Positions 8,701 through 16,515 of a DNA stretch of 64,000 nucleotides are shown here, in pieces. The translations under genes and the position numbers were made by a program. This DNA is from Streptomyces bikiniensis. GTDB lineage: Bacteria; Actinomycetota; Actinomycetes; Streptomycetales; Streptomycetaceae. The stretch is taken from positions 1 to 64,000 of the forward strand of contig JNWL01000007.1 of the NCBI GenBank assembly GCA_000716465.1, in the 5' to 3' direction. The notes beneath the pieces were generated by a model, which did no database searches, was not told where the DNA came from, and saw only the letters and a list, made by a program, of their open reading frames with translations. The number at the start of each line of letters is the position of its first letter. Position 1 is the first letter of the stretch.

Positions 8701-9265
8701 TGCCGCCGCGCACGGCGAACTCGCCGCGCTTCTCGACCAGCTCCACCCGGGAGTACGCGGCGGCCGCCAGGCCTTCCACGACCTCGTTCAGATCGGCCGT
8801 CTGCCCCGACCGCAGCGCCACGGGTTCCAGGTCGCCCAGGCCCTTGACCTGTGGCTGGAGGACCGAGCGGATGGGCGCGACGACCACGCTGACCGGCCCG
8901 GCCGCCGGGTCGTCGTCCCTCGGGTGCGCGAGGCGGCGCAGCACGGCGAGGCGGCGGCCGACGGTGTCGGAGCGGGGCGAGAGGCGCTCGTGCGGCAGGG
9001 TCTCCCAGGAGGGGTACTCGGCGACGGTGTCGGGGTCGAGGAGCGAGCGCAGCGCGGCGGCCAGGTCCTCGGCCTCCCGGCCGGTCGCGGTCACCGCGAG
9101 GACCGGTCGCCCCGAGTCCCGGGCGAGCGCGGCCACGGCGAACGGGCGCGCGGCGGCCGGTCCGACCAGGTCCACGTGGGGCCGGTTGCCGTCGGCGGCG
9201 GCCTTCACCGCCTCGGCGAGGGCGGCGTCCTTGACGACGGCGTCGAGCAGACCGTGCAGGCTCAT
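5732..9265 (-). CDS. mfd: transcription-repair coupling factor Mfd
   Basis: 1177 aa from the ATG at 9265 (MSLHGLLDAV); an ATG at 9277 adds four residues. Mfd displaces RNA polymerase stalled at DNA damage and recruits UvrA. Domains in order: UvrB-homology region (about 1-350), CarD-like RNA-polymerase interaction domain (about 490-560, IVHEQHGVGRY), SF2 translocase with Walker A GDVGYGKTE near residue 655 and DEEQ near 758, then the TRCF C-terminal domain. Length and order match the family. The ribosome site GGAAAG lies just before ATG 9265. Convergent with the SGNH gene. Confidence 0.97.
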   Translation of the reverse strand: MSLHGLLDAVVKDAALAEAVKAAADGNRPHVDLVGPAAARPFAVAALARDSGRPVLAVTATGREAEDLAAALRSLLDPDTVAEYPSWETLPHERLSPRSDTVGRRLAVLRRLAHPRDDDPAAGPVSVVVAPIRSVLQPQVKGLGDLEPVALRSGQTADLNEVVEGLAAAAYSRVELVEKRGEFAVRGGILDVFPPTEEHPLRIEFWGDDVEEIRYFKVADQRSLEVAGHGLWAPPCRELLLTDSVRERAAALAEEHPELGELLNKIAEGIAVEGMESLAPVLVDDMELLLDVLPEGSMAVVCDPERVRTRAADLVATSQEFRQASWAATAGGGEAPIDVGAASLWGIADVRDRARELGMPWWSVSPFAADEADADGDTLALGMRAPESYRGDTARALADTKGWLAEGWRTVYVTEAHGPASRTVEVLGGEGIAARLDSDLTEIAPSVVHVACGSIDHGFVDPGLKLAVLTETDLSGQKAAGKDGQRMPAKRRKTIDPLTLEVGDYIVHEQHGVGRYVEMVQRTVQGATREYLLVEYAPAKRGQPGDRLYIPTDQLEQVTKYVGGEAPTLHRLGGADWTKTKARAKKAVKEIAADLIKLYSARMAAPGHAFAPDTPWQRELEDAFPYAETPDQLSTIAEVKEDMEKTVPMDRLICGDVGYGKTEIAVRAAFKAVQDGKQVAVLVPTTLLVQQHFGTFSERYSQFPVKVRALSRFQSDTESKATLEGLRDGSVDIVIGTHRLFSSETKFKDLGLVIVDEEQRFGVEHKEQLKKLRANVDVLTMSATPIPRTLEMAVTGIREMSTITTPPEERHPVLTFVGPYEEKQIGAAIRRELLREGQVFYIHNRVDSIDRAAARLREIVPEARIATAHGQMSEQALEQVVVDFWEKKFDVLVSTTIVESGIDISNANTLIVERGDNFGLSQLHQLRGRVGRGRERGYAYFLYPPEKPLTETAHERLATIAQHTEMGAGMYVAMKDLEIRGAGNLLGGEQSGHIAGVGFDLYVRMVGEAVADYRASLDGGAEEEPPLEVKIELPVDAHVPHDYAPGERLRLQAYRAIASANSEEDIRAVREELTDRYGKLPEPVENLLLVAGLRMLARACGVGEIVLQGPNVRFAPVELRESQELRLKRLYPRTVIKPAVHQILVPRPTTGKIGGKPVVGRELLSWTGEFLTTILGS

Positions 9266-9442
9266 GGGGCTTTCCATCCCGGAACTGGAGGTGCGGACAA
9301 CGCGAACGGCCCGACACGTCGCACGGGCCGGGTGTTCCCGGACGCGTACGGCCCGGGCGTCCCCAGCCTACGACGTGCCACTGTCACTCGCCCGAAGGAA
9401 CCCGGCCACTCGGGAGGGTGAAGCGGCTGTTTCCCGGGCGGC

Positions 9443-9476
9443 TTGTACGACTAAGATTAGTCCAGCACTTAGTCCA
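9443..9476 (+). promoter_or_regulatory. putative operator/promoter of the toxin-antitoxin pair
   Basis: GACTAAGATTAGTC (9449-9462) is a 14-bp dyad (6-2-6), followed by a further TTAGTCCA half-site at about 9469-9476. TTGTAC (9443-9448) could serve as -35. Phd-type antitoxins bind such palindromes as complexes with their toxin, so autoregulation is likely; this is inference from position and symmetry. Confidence 0.5.
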
Positions 9477-9507
9477 CCTTTGCTCCACCTAGCCGTGAGA
9501 GGCCGCG

Positions 9508-9777
9508 ATGGAAGCAGCCCGGCAGTACAACGTCCACGAGGCGAAGACCCACTTCTCCAAGATCCTGGAGGCGGTCGCGACCGGCGAGGAGGTGATCATC
9601 AGCAAGTCCGGGGAACCGGTCGCGAAGGTGATCCCGCTGGCCGGAAAGGTCCTCCGCACCGACTACGGCTCCCTCAAGGGGCGCATCACCGTCGCCGACG
9701 ACTTCGACGAGCTTCCCGACGGCTTCGCCGAGGCGTTCGGGGACGAGGCGGACGAGCCGTCCGGAGCCGCCGAGTGA
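9508..9777 (+). CDS. Phd/YefM-family antitoxin
   Basis: 89 aa. The N-terminal DNA-binding fold is typical (YNVHEAKTHFSKILEAVATGEEVIISKSGEPVAKVIP, residues 7-43, shown here as position and key pattern: EAKTHFSKIL and GEPVAKVIP). The C-terminal acidic tail (about 60-89) is the expected toxin-neutralising segment. Overlaps the toxin gene by GTGA, the normal antitoxin-first arrangement. Confidence 0.9.
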   Translation: MEAARQYNVHEAKTHFSKILEAVATGEEVIISKSGEPVAKVIPLAGKVLRTDYGSLKGRITVADDFDELPDGFAEAFGDEADEPSGAAE

Positions 9778-10142
9778 AGCTCCTGCTCGACACGCACGTC
9801 GTCCTCTGGTGGCTCAACGGCGACCTCCCGGACGAGACCCGCGATCTCCTGGCCCGGGAACGCTGGGTGTACATGAGCGCCGTCACGCCGTGGGAGCTCT
9901 CCGTCAAGCAGGCCACCGGCAAGCTCGACGCCCCCGCCGACGTGGCGGAACGGGCCAGGGACACCCAGTTCCTGGCCCTGCCGGTCGTCGCGGAGCACGG
10001 CATCCGCGCCGGACGGCTCCCGCCCCACCACCGCGACCCCTTCGACCGGATACTGATCGCCCAGGCGCAGACCGAGGGGCTCACGCTCGTGACCCGGGAC
10101 AAGAACATCCCCCGGTACGACGTGCCGGTGCTCACCGTCTGA
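9774..10142 (+). CDS. PIN-domain ribonuclease toxin (VapC family)
   Basis: 122 aa, starting at GTG 9774, which overlaps the antitoxin stop. The PIN acidic residues are present: LLLDTHVVLWWL (Asp6), PWELSVK (Glu about 42), and DPFDRILIAQA (Asp about 87-90), with LVTRDKNIPRY near the end. PIN toxins of this type cleave RNA, commonly tRNA or rRNA, in a metal-dependent way; the target here is unknown. The Asp and Glu ligands are intact, so the toxin looks active. Followed by a strong hairpin terminator that ends the two-gene operon. Confidence 0.9.
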   Translation: MKLLLDTHVVLWWLNGDLPDETRDLLARERWVYMSAVTPWELSVKQATGKLDAPADVAERARDTQFLALPVVAEHGIRAGRLPPHHRDPFDRILIAQAQTEGLTLVTRDKNIPRYDVPVLTV

Positions 10143-10156
10143 GCCCCCGGGCAGCC

Positions 10157-10190
10157 GTACGGCCCCGGCGCACAAGCACCGGGGCCGTAC
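10157..10190. terminator. bidirectional terminator between toxin and ABC permease
   Basis: GTACGGCCCCGG (10157-10168) pairs perfectly with 10179-10190 around a 10-nt loop that can extend the stem with one mismatch. It lies between convergent genes. Confidence 0.75.
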
Positions 10191-10219
10191 CCGCTCCCCC
10201 GTATTCCCCCGTACGACCG

Positions 10220-12790
10220 CTACTCGCTCGCGATCGCGTTCAGGACGTTCATCCGCCCCGCCCGGAACGCCGGGACCAGGGCCGCGAAGAGGCCCACGAA
10301 GGCGGAGGCGACGAAGACGGTGAGGATCGTCGGCCAGGGGACGTCCAGGACGCCCAGGCCCTCCAGGGCCAGGAGCTTCTGGGCGGCCGTGCCCCAGCCC
10401 ATGCCCAGGCCGAGGCCGAGGAGCGCGCCGAAGAGGGCGATGACCACGGACTCCAGGCGGATCATGCGGCGCAGCTGGCGGCGGGAGAGGCCGATGGCCC
10501 GCATGAGGCCGATCTCGCGGGTCCGCTCGACCACCGACAGGGCCAGGGTGTTCACGACGCCGAGGACCGCGACGACGATCGCCAGGGCGAGGAGCCCGTA
10601 CACGATGTTGAGCAGCTGCCCGACCTGGTCCTGGAGGTCCTTCTTGTAGTCGGCCTGGTTGCTGACCTTGTACTGCGGGTAGGGCGCGAGCGCGTCCTTG
10701 AGGGCCTGGTAGGCCTGCGTCTCCTGGCCGTCCTTCGCGCCGGCGAGGAGCAGCAGGCTGTGCGGCACCCGGTCGGCCGGGAGGTACCGGGCAGCGGTGG
10801 TGATGTCGGTGTACATCGCGCCGTTGTCGACGTTCCCCTGGTCGGCGGTGATCGCCGCGACCCTCAGCTTCGCCGGCTTCCCGCCCTTGAAGGCGACGGT
10901 CAGGACGTCGCCGACCTTCACGCCGTGCTCGGTGGCGTAGTCGCTGCCGACGGACATGGCGTCCGGCCCGTAGGCGTCGGCGAGCCGCCCGGCGGTGGTC
11001 TCCCGGCGCAGGTCCCGCATGTACGTCGCGTCGGTGGCGGCCAGGCCCTCCTCGGTCTTCCTGCCGCGCGGGTCGGTGACGGTGGCGTCGAGCCACCTGT
11101 ACTCGGTGACGTGGTCGATGCCGGGGGCCTTCTCCAGGGCGGCCTGCGCCTGCGGCACGATCGGCTGCCCGGTGCCGGACCGCACGATGAAGTCGGCGCC
11201 GACGGAGCGGTCCAGCTCCTCGGTGGCGGAGGCCACCATGGAGGAGCCGACCACCGACAGGCAGGCGACGAGCGCCAGGCCGATCATGAGGGCGGCGCCG
11301 GTGGCGCCGGTGCGGCGCGGGTTGCGCAGGGCGTTGCGCTCGGCCATCCGGCCGACGGGCCCGAAGACCCGCAGGACGACGACGCCGAGGGCGCGGACGA
11401 CCACGCCGGCGAGCAGCGGGCCGACGACGACGAAGCCGAGCAGGGAGAGGACGACGCCGAGGCCGAGCCAGGCGGAGCCGGGGGCGGCCTCCTCGGCGCG
11501 GGCGGCGGCCACGAGGGCGGCGGCTCCGGCGGCGGTGAGGGCGAGGCCGATCCCGCCCCTGACCCGGCCCGCCCTGCCGTCGGCGGGGGTGCCGGCGTCG
11601 CGCAGGGCGGCCATCGGGGAGATCTTCCCGGCGCGGCGGGCCGGGACGTAGGCGGCGAGGACGGTGACGACGACGCCGAGGACGACGCCGACGACCGGGG
11701 TCGTCCACTTCACGGTGAGGTCGCCGGTGGAGAGCTCCATGCCCACGGCGGACATCAGCTTCATCAGGCCGACGGCGAGGCCGACACCCGCCGCGACGCC
11801 GGCGGCCGAGCCGACCAGGCCGAGGAGCAGCGCCTCGACGAGCACGGAGCGGTTGACCTGCCTGCGGCTCGATCCGATGGCCCGCATGAGGCCGATCTCG
11901 CGGGTGCGCTGGGCGACCAGCATGGAGAAGGTGTTGACGATGAGGAAGATGCCGACGAGGAGGGCGATCCCGGCGAAGCCGAGCATGGCGTACTTCATGA
12001 CGTCGAGGAAGCCGGCCAGCTCCTCGCGGCCCGCGTCGGCGGCCTCGGCGGCGGTCTGGAGCTTGTGGCCGTCTCCGAGGGCGGCGGCGATGTTCGCCTT
12101 GAGGGCGTCGTCGCTCACGCCGGGCGCGGCGTCGGCCGTGATCTGCGTGAACAGGCCCTCCTTGCCGAGCAGTTCGCGCTGGGCGGTGGCGGTCTCGAAG
12201 TAGACGAGGGTGGCGCCGGGGTTGGTGACCTTGAACTCGGCGATGCCGGAGATCTTCGCGGTGAAGTCGCCGGTGACGGAGATGGTCCGCAGCTCGTCGC
12301 CGAGCTTCAGGCCGTGCTTCTCGGCGGTGGCGGCGTCCACGACGACGTCGGTGGGGCCGCGCGGCTCGTGGCCGGAGGTGATCTCGACCGAACGCAGTTC
12401 GTTCGGGGTCCAGTTGACGGCGATCGTCGGGGCGCCGCCGGTGGGGCCGACGTTCTTGTTCTTCGCGTCCACGACGGTGACGCTCAGGGAGGTGACCGCG
12501 CCCTGCACGTTCCGGGCGCCCTCCGCCTTCGCGACCTCGTCCAGGAGCGCGGCGGGGAGGGTCTCGGGCCGCCCGGTCTGCGGGGTCTCGTCGTCGGTGG
12601 CGCCCTCGGGGCTGACGGTGACGGAGGAGGCGGTGGTGGCGAAGAGCTTCTCGAACGTCGCGTTCATCGTGTCCATGAAGACCAGGGTCCCCGAGACGAA
12701 CGCGACGGAGAGCAGGACGGCGACGGCGGAGAGCGCCATCCGGCCCTTGTGCGCGAGGAAGTTGCGCAGGGAGGTCTTGAGGACGCTCAT
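10220..12790 (-). CDS. ABC transporter permease (MacB/FtsX type)
   Basis: 856 aa. Two FtsX-type permease repeats, each with a large extracellular domain: TM1 at about 15-38, extracellular MacB-like part about 45-250, three TMs about 265-385, then a second set with TMs about 430-500, extracellular part 520-710 and three final TMs. The REIGLMRAIGSSRRQV signature recurs in both halves (REIGLMRAIGLSRRQL), showing internal duplication. Such permeases drive export or release of peptides, lipoproteins or drugs using an adjacent ATPase. It overlaps that ATPase gene by four bases (ATGA). Confidence 0.93.
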   Translation of the reverse strand: MSVLKTSLRNFLAHKGRMALSAVAVLLSVAFVSGTLVFMDTMNATFEKLFATTASSVTVSPEGATDDETPQTGRPETLPAALLDEVAKAEGARNVQGAVTSLSVTVVDAKNKNVGPTGGAPTIAVNWTPNELRSVEITSGHEPRGPTDVVVDAATAEKHGLKLGDELRTISVTGDFTAKISGIAEFKVTNPGATLVYFETATAQRELLGKEGLFTQITADAAPGVSDDALKANIAAALGDGHKLQTAAEAADAGREELAGFLDVMKYAMLGFAGIALLVGIFLIVNTFSMLVAQRTREIGLMRAIGSSRRQVNRSVLVEALLLGLVGSAAGVAAGVGLAVGLMKLMSAVGMELSTGDLTVKWTTPVVGVVLGVVVTVLAAYVPARRAGKISPMAALRDAGTPADGRAGRVRGGIGLALTAAGAAALVAAARAEEAAPGSAWLGLGVVLSLLGFVVVGPLLAGVVVRALGVVVLRVFGPVGRMAERNALRNPRRTGATGAALMIGLALVACLSVVGSSMVASATEELDRSVGADFIVRSGTGQPIVPQAQAALEKAPGIDHVTEYRWLDATVTDPRGRKTEEGLAATDATYMRDLRRETTAGRLADAYGPDAMSVGSDYATEHGVKVGDVLTVAFKGGKPAKLRVAAITADQGNVDNGAMYTDITTAARYLPADRVPHSLLLLAGAKDGQETQAYQALKDALAPYPQYKVSNQADYKKDLQDQVGQLLNIVYGLLALAIVVAVLGVVNTLALSVVERTREIGLMRAIGLSRRQLRRMIRLESVVIALFGALLGLGLGMGWGTAAQKLLALEGLGVLDVPWPTILTVFVASAFVGLFAALVPAFRAGRMNVLNAIASE

Positions 12791-13575
12791 GACGTCCGCC
12801 CGCGCGCGTCGAAGTCCTTCATGCGGTCGAGGACGGCCTCGGCGGTGGGCCGCTCCATCTCGTCCACGATCCGCCCGTCCGCGAGGTAGAGGACGCGGTC
12901 GGCGTAGGAGGCGGCGACCGGGTCGTGGGTGACCATGACGATGGTCTGCCCCAGCTCGTCCACCGAGGTGCGCAGGAAGCCGAGGACCTCGGCGCCGGCC
13001 CGCGAGTCGAGGTTTCCGGTCGGCTCGTCCCCGAAGATGATCTCGGGCCGGGCGGCGAGCGCGCGGGCCACGGCGACGCGCTGCTGCTGGCCGCCGGACA
13101 GCTCGTTCGGCCGGTGCTTGAGCCGCTCGGACAGGCCGACGGTGTCCACCACCCGGCGCAGCCAGTCGGCGTCCGGCTTGCGGCCCGCGATGTCCATCGG
13201 GAGCGTGATGTTCTCGATGGCGCTCAGGGTCGGCAGCAGGTTGAACGCCTGGAAGATGAAGCCGATCCGGTCCCGGCGGAGCTGGGTCAGCTTCTTGTCC
13301 TTGAGGCCGGTGATCTCGGTCTCGTCCAGGAAGATCTGCCCGCTGGTGACGGTGTCGAGCCCGGCGAGGCAGTGCATCAGGGTGGACTTGCCGGAGCCCG
13401 AGGGACCCATGATCGCGGTGAACCGGCCGCGGGCGATGTCCACGTCGACGGAGTCGAGGGCGACGACCCGGGTCTCCCCGGAGCCGTACGCCTTCACGAC
13501 CTGCCGCGCCCGCGCGGCGACGGCCGTAGCCCCTCCGGTTCCCCCGGGCCTGGGGGTGGTCACAGCCGAAGTCAC
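12787..13575 (-). CDS. ABC transporter ATP-binding protein (MacB/LolD type)
   Basis: 262 aa. Walker A GPSGSGKSTL (about 57-66), Q-loop in FIFQAFNLLPTL, signature LSGGQQQRVAVARAL, Walker B IIFGDEP with TGNLDS, and H-loop VTHD are all present. The LDS after Walker B is typical of the LolD/MacB class. It heads a two-gene operon with the permease. An N-terminal Pro/Gly-rich 20 residues precede the domain. Divergent from the MFS gene; the spacer carries an AT-rich AAGTTCAAGTT direct repeat at 13612-13622 that may be a regulator site. Confidence 0.95.
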   Translation of the reverse strand: MTSAVTTPRPGGTGGATAVAARARQVVKAYGSGETRVVALDSVDVDIARGRFTAIMGPSGSGKSTLMHCLAGLDTVTSGQIFLDETEITGLKDKKLTQLRRDRIGFIFQAFNLLPTLSAIENITLPMDIAGRKPDADWLRRVVDTVGLSERLKHRPNELSGGQQQRVAVARALAARPEIIFGDEPTGNLDSRAGAEVLGFLRTSVDELGQTIVMVTHDPVAASYADRVLYLADGRIVDEMERPTAEAVLDRMKDFDARGRTS

Positions 13576-13611
13576 GGTCTTCTCCTCGGGTCGGAGCGGT
13601 GGTGGGTTTGT

Positions 13612-13622
13612 AAGTTCAAGTT
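13612..13622. promoter_or_regulatory. AT-rich direct repeat in the divergent ABC/MFS spacer
   Basis: AAGTT-C-AAGTT stands out from a GC-rich background just upstream of the ABC operon start at 13575. Position fits a promoter or operator; no known consensus is recognised. Confidence 0.3.
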
Positions 13623-13773
13623 AAGGACGCGGAACGGGACTTCTCCTCCTCCGCCGGTACGAACGGCCCCTGGCCCGCATGGGGGAGAAACCCCTAGGGG
13701 CTTCTCCGTCCACGGTTCGAGTGGCACGCTGTCACCCGAGAATTTAGGTGTACGAAGAAAGGAAGTGCGTACG

Positions 13774-15342
13774 GTGACCGAGCCGTCGACGACACGGACC
13801 GGGACCGGCCCGGCCCCCGCCCCCGCACCGGACCGCCGGAGACCCGTCGTCGCCGCGCTCATGCTGGGGATGGGGCTGGCCGCGATCGACGGCACGATCG
13901 TGTCCACGGCCGTCCCGCAGATCGTCGGGGACCTCGGCGGACTCTCCGTCTTCTCCTGGCTGTTCTCCGGCTACCTGCTCGCCGTCACCGTCACCCTCCC
14001 CGTGTACGGCAAGCTCAGCGACACCTTCGGCCGCAAGCCGGTCCTGGTCGCCGGGGTCGTCCTCTTCCTCGTCGGCTCCCTGCTGTGCGCCGCCGCCTGG
14101 GACATGGCGTCCCTCATCGCCTTCCGGGTCGTCCAGGGCCTCGGCGGCGGCGCGCTCCAGGGCACGGTCCAGACGATCGCCGCCGACCTGTACCCGCTGA
14201 AGGAGCGCCCGAAGATCCAGGCCAAGCTGTCCTCCGTCTGGGCCGCCTCTGCCGTCGCGGGCCCGGCGGCCGGCGGCCTCCTCGCGGGCTACGCCGACTG
14301 GCGCTGGATCTTCCTGATCAACCTGCCGGTCGGCCTGGTGGCCCTGTGGCTGATCTGCCGGTACCTGGTGGAGCCGGGACGGGCACGCGCGGGCGCACGC
14401 GCGGGAGCCCGGAAAACGGAGCCACGCGCGCGCGTACGGATCGACTGGGCGGGCGCGCTCTGCGTCTTCGCGACCGGCGCCCTGCTCCTCACCGCCCTCG
14501 TGCAGGGCGGCGTCGCCTGGCCCTGGCTCTCGGCGCCCTCGCTCGGGCTCCTGGGCGGAGCGGCCGCCCTGGGCGCCGTCACCGTCCTCGTGGAGCGGCG
14601 CGCGGCCGAGCCGATCATCCCCGGCTGGGTCTGGCGCCGCCGTACGATCGCCGCCGTCAACCTCGCGCTCGGGGCCCTCGGCCTGCTCATGGTCGCCCCG
14701 ACCGTCTTCCTCCCCACGTACGCGCAGTCCGTCCTGGGGCTCGGCCCGATCGCGGCCGGATTCGTCCTGTCGGTGATGACCCTGAGCTGGCCCGTCAGCG
14801 CGGCGCTCTCGAACCGCGTCTACACCCGCATCGGCTTCCGTCTCACCGCGATCCTCGGCATGTCCGGCGCGCTGCTCGTCCTGCTCGCCTTCCCGCTGCT
14901 GCCGTTCCCCGGTGAGCCGTGGCAGCCGGCGCTCCTGATGCTGCTGCTCGGCGCGGCCCTGGGCCTCTTCCAACTGCCGCTGATCGTCGGTGTCCAGTCG
15001 ACCGTCCCGTACGAGGAGCGGGGCACGACCACCGCGTCCGTCCTCTTCTGCCGCCAGGTCGGCCAGAGCGTCGGAGCGGCCGTCTTCGGCGCCGTCGCGA
15101 ACGGGGTCCTGGCGGCCCGCCTCGGCGGCGACGGCGACCTGGAGGCCCTGGCCCGCTCCCTGGACTCCCCCGACTCCCTGCCGCCCGCGACGACGGACAC
15201 CCTGCGCCGCGCGGTGGACGCGGCGGTGGACTACGTCCACCTGGGCGCGGCGGGGGCGGCGGCCCTGGCCCTCCTGGTGCTCCTCATCCTGGCGCCCCGC
15301 CGCTTCCCGGTGCTGGGGGAGGGGACGGGGCGCGAGGAGTGA
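13774..15342 (+). CDS. MFS multidrug efflux transporter, DHA2 (14-TM, EmrB/QacA type)
   Basis: 522 aa from GTG 13774, which has AAAGGAAG eight bases upstream; the long upstream reading frame is the shadow of the ABC ATPase. TM1 carries the DHA2 motif (AAIDGTIVSTAVPQIVGDL) and the loop after TM2 has GKLSDTFGRKP (motif A). About 14 hydrophobic segments are seen. It is a proton-driven exporter of hydrophobic or cationic compounds. There is an RARAGARAGARK insertion in the loop at about 205-222. Its last 47 bases, including the codons for APRRFPVLGEGTGRE, are duplicated 962 bp downstream. Confidence 0.93.
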   Translation: MTEPSTTRTGTGPAPAPAPDRRRPVVAALMLGMGLAAIDGTIVSTAVPQIVGDLGGLSVFSWLFSGYLLAVTVTLPVYGKLSDTFGRKPVLVAGVVLFLVGSLLCAAAWDMASLIAFRVVQGLGGGALQGTVQTIAADLYPLKERPKIQAKLSSVWAASAVAGPAAGGLLAGYADWRWIFLINLPVGLVALWLICRYLVEPGRARAGARAGARKTEPRARVRIDWAGALCVFATGALLLTALVQGGVAWPWLSAPSLGLLGGAAALGAVTVLVERRAAEPIIPGWVWRRRTIAAVNLALGALGLLMVAPTVFLPTYAQSVLGLGPIAAGFVLSVMTLSWPVSAALSNRVYTRIGFRLTAILGMSGALLVLLAFPLLPFPGEPWQPALLMLLLGAALGLFQLPLIVGVQSTVPYEERGTTTASVLFCRQVGQSVGAAVFGAVANGVLAARLGGDGDLEALARSLDSPDSLPPATTDTLRRAVDAAVDYVHLGAAGAAALALLVLLILAPRRFPVLGEGTGREE

Positions 15343-15350
15343 CCGCGTAC
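15292..15350. repeat. dispersed 59-bp direct repeat, copy 1 (MFS 3' end)
   Basis: 47 bp identical to 16254-16300, then two mismatches, then ten more identical bases. This copy holds the last codons and stop of the MFS gene. Confidence 0.9.
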
Positions 15351-15383
15351 GAACGCGCACGGGCCGGACGACCCTTCTCAGCG

Positions 15384-15403
15384 GGTGGGATGCCTGTCCC
15401 ACC
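15384..15403. terminator. short hairpin between MFS and GNAT genes
   Basis: GGTGGGA pairs with TCCCACC around TGCCTG in the 95-bp space between convergent genes. Modest stem, so only a probable terminator. Confidence 0.45.
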
Positions 15404-15437
15404 GGCGGGGACGGCCGCCCATCCGCTGATCCACGCC

Positions 15438-16076
15438 CTACCGCCGCTCGGGACGCAGCAGGACCTCGCTGCCTATCGGTGTGAACCCGCAGGCGAGGAA
15501 GGCCCGCAGGGAGCGGGCGTTGCCGGGGGAGACGGCGGCGAAGACCGGGTCGGCCTCCGGAACGAGGGAAAGGGCGTCGGTGAGGAGCGACCGCCCGTGT
15601 CCCCGGCTGCCGTCCTGGACGTCGTGGAGTTCGATGCTCAGCTCGCGTCGCCCGGCGAGGCCGTCGGCCAGGGTGACCAGGCCGCGTTCGTCACCGTAGA
15701 CCTCGACGTTCGTCCGCAGCTCCCGGGCATGGCGGACACGTGGGTGATCATCCGCGTCGGTCAGCTCGGCCAGACGCGGCGGACCGCCCGTGCCGCGAGC
15801 CGTGAGCGTCGCGTCGGTGACGCCGATCCAGCCCTTCGGGCCGGCCAGGTGACGCAGGAAGTCCGGCGAGAGCGACGCGCCGAAGCCGTCCGGCCCCTGG
15901 GCGTGTACGGCCCGGCTGGCCATGGCGGTGGCGATGACGGCGTGACCGGTGAAGGCGACCGAGCACTCCAGTCCCCCGGGCAGGGGCGGCAGCACCGTCA
16001 CCCGGCCGTCGACCGGCGGGAAGCGACCGCCGGCGGCAGCCGTGAAGAACGTCAGGAGCGGGTGCGATGCGTCCAC
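15438..16076 (-). CDS. GNAT-family N-acetyltransferase
   Basis: 212 aa. The C-terminal half has a GNAT acetyl-CoA site (GSRGHGRSLLTDAL, about 157-170) and the typical late motif AVSPGNARSLRAFLACGFTPIGSEVLL (185-210 region), where a residue after N-A-R-S-L is the usual fold marker. The N-terminal part (1-60) is a beta-rich lid seen in longer Streptomyces GNATs. Substrate unknown. Flanked on both sides by copies of the same 59-bp sequence, which may mark how this gene was inserted here. Confidence 0.8.
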   Translation of the reverse strand: MDASHPLLTFFTAAAGGRFPPVDGRVTVLPPLPGGLECSVAFTGHAVIATAMASRAVHAQGPDGFGASLSPDFLRHLAGPKGWIGVTDATLTARGTGGPPRLAELTDADDHPRVRHARELRTNVEVYGDERGLVTLADGLAGRRELSIELHDVQDGSRGHGRSLLTDALSLVPEADPVFAAVSPGNARSLRAFLACGFTPIGSEVLLRPERR

Positions 16077-16253
16077 GGTTGCTCACCTGTCTGTGGAAGA
16101 AGCCGACGGGGAGTCAACTGTCGGACAGGAAGCCGGAGGACCTGTTCGAGGGCTTCCAGGCCCCCTCGGGGGCCGAGGCCGAGGTGGACGCCGACCACCA
16201 GCAGATCTGCCGGTTCTGGCCCCCGAACGCGATCGCAAGCCCCGCCCACCCTC

Positions 16254-16312
16254 GCGCCCCGCCGCTTCCCGGTGCTGGGGGAGGGGACGGGGCGCGAGGA
16301 CCGACCGCGTAC
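16254..16312. repeat. dispersed 59-bp direct repeat, copy 2
   Basis: Near-exact copy of the MFS gene 3' end (15292-15350) lying in the 250-bp intergenic space upstream of the GNAT gene. The MFS reading frame is kept within the copy (APRRFPVLGEGTGRE) but what precedes it is not MFS sequence. The surrounding 16082-16253 stretch has codon-like composition but no convincing gene and may be a remnant. Confidence 0.9.
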
Positions 16313-16326
16313 AAGCGGCGGTTGTA

Positions 16327-16515
16327 CTACTCCGCCGAGGCGAGGCCGACGAACCCGGCCCACGCGTCGTGCGAGACTCGGAGGGCCGGCCGGGCCACGT
16401 CCTTGGAGTCACGGACGTGCACGGCTCCCGCGCCGGTCGCGATCTCGACGCACTGGCCGCCCTCAGCACCGCTGTGGCTGCTCTTGAACCAGGCGAGGGA
16501 TTCCGTGTTGTTCAT
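16327..16515 (-). CDS. DUF397 small regulatory protein
   Basis: 62 aa, matching the Streptomyces DUF397 family: WFKSSHSGAEGGQCVEIA (9-26) and VHVRDSKDVARPALRVS are the family signatures. DUF397 proteins are encoded next to WhiJ-like XRE regulators and are thought to act with them as small partners in development control. It overlaps the upstream XRE gene by four bases (ATGA), so the two are translationally coupled. Confidence 0.92.
   Translation of the reverse strand: MNNTESLAWFKSSHSGAEGGQCVEIATGAGAVHVRDSKDVARPALRVSHDAWAGFVGLASAE

Noticed and set aside
6659..9421. Very long open frame (920 aa) opposite mfd
   Set aside because: Low-complexity Leu/Gly/Arg translation without motifs; a shadow of the mfd codon bias on the opposite strand.
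16082..16253. Small gene upstream of the second 59-bp repeat
   Set aside because: A plausible-looking frame (SDRKPEDLFEGFQ) exists but no start signal or family match; treated as remnant.
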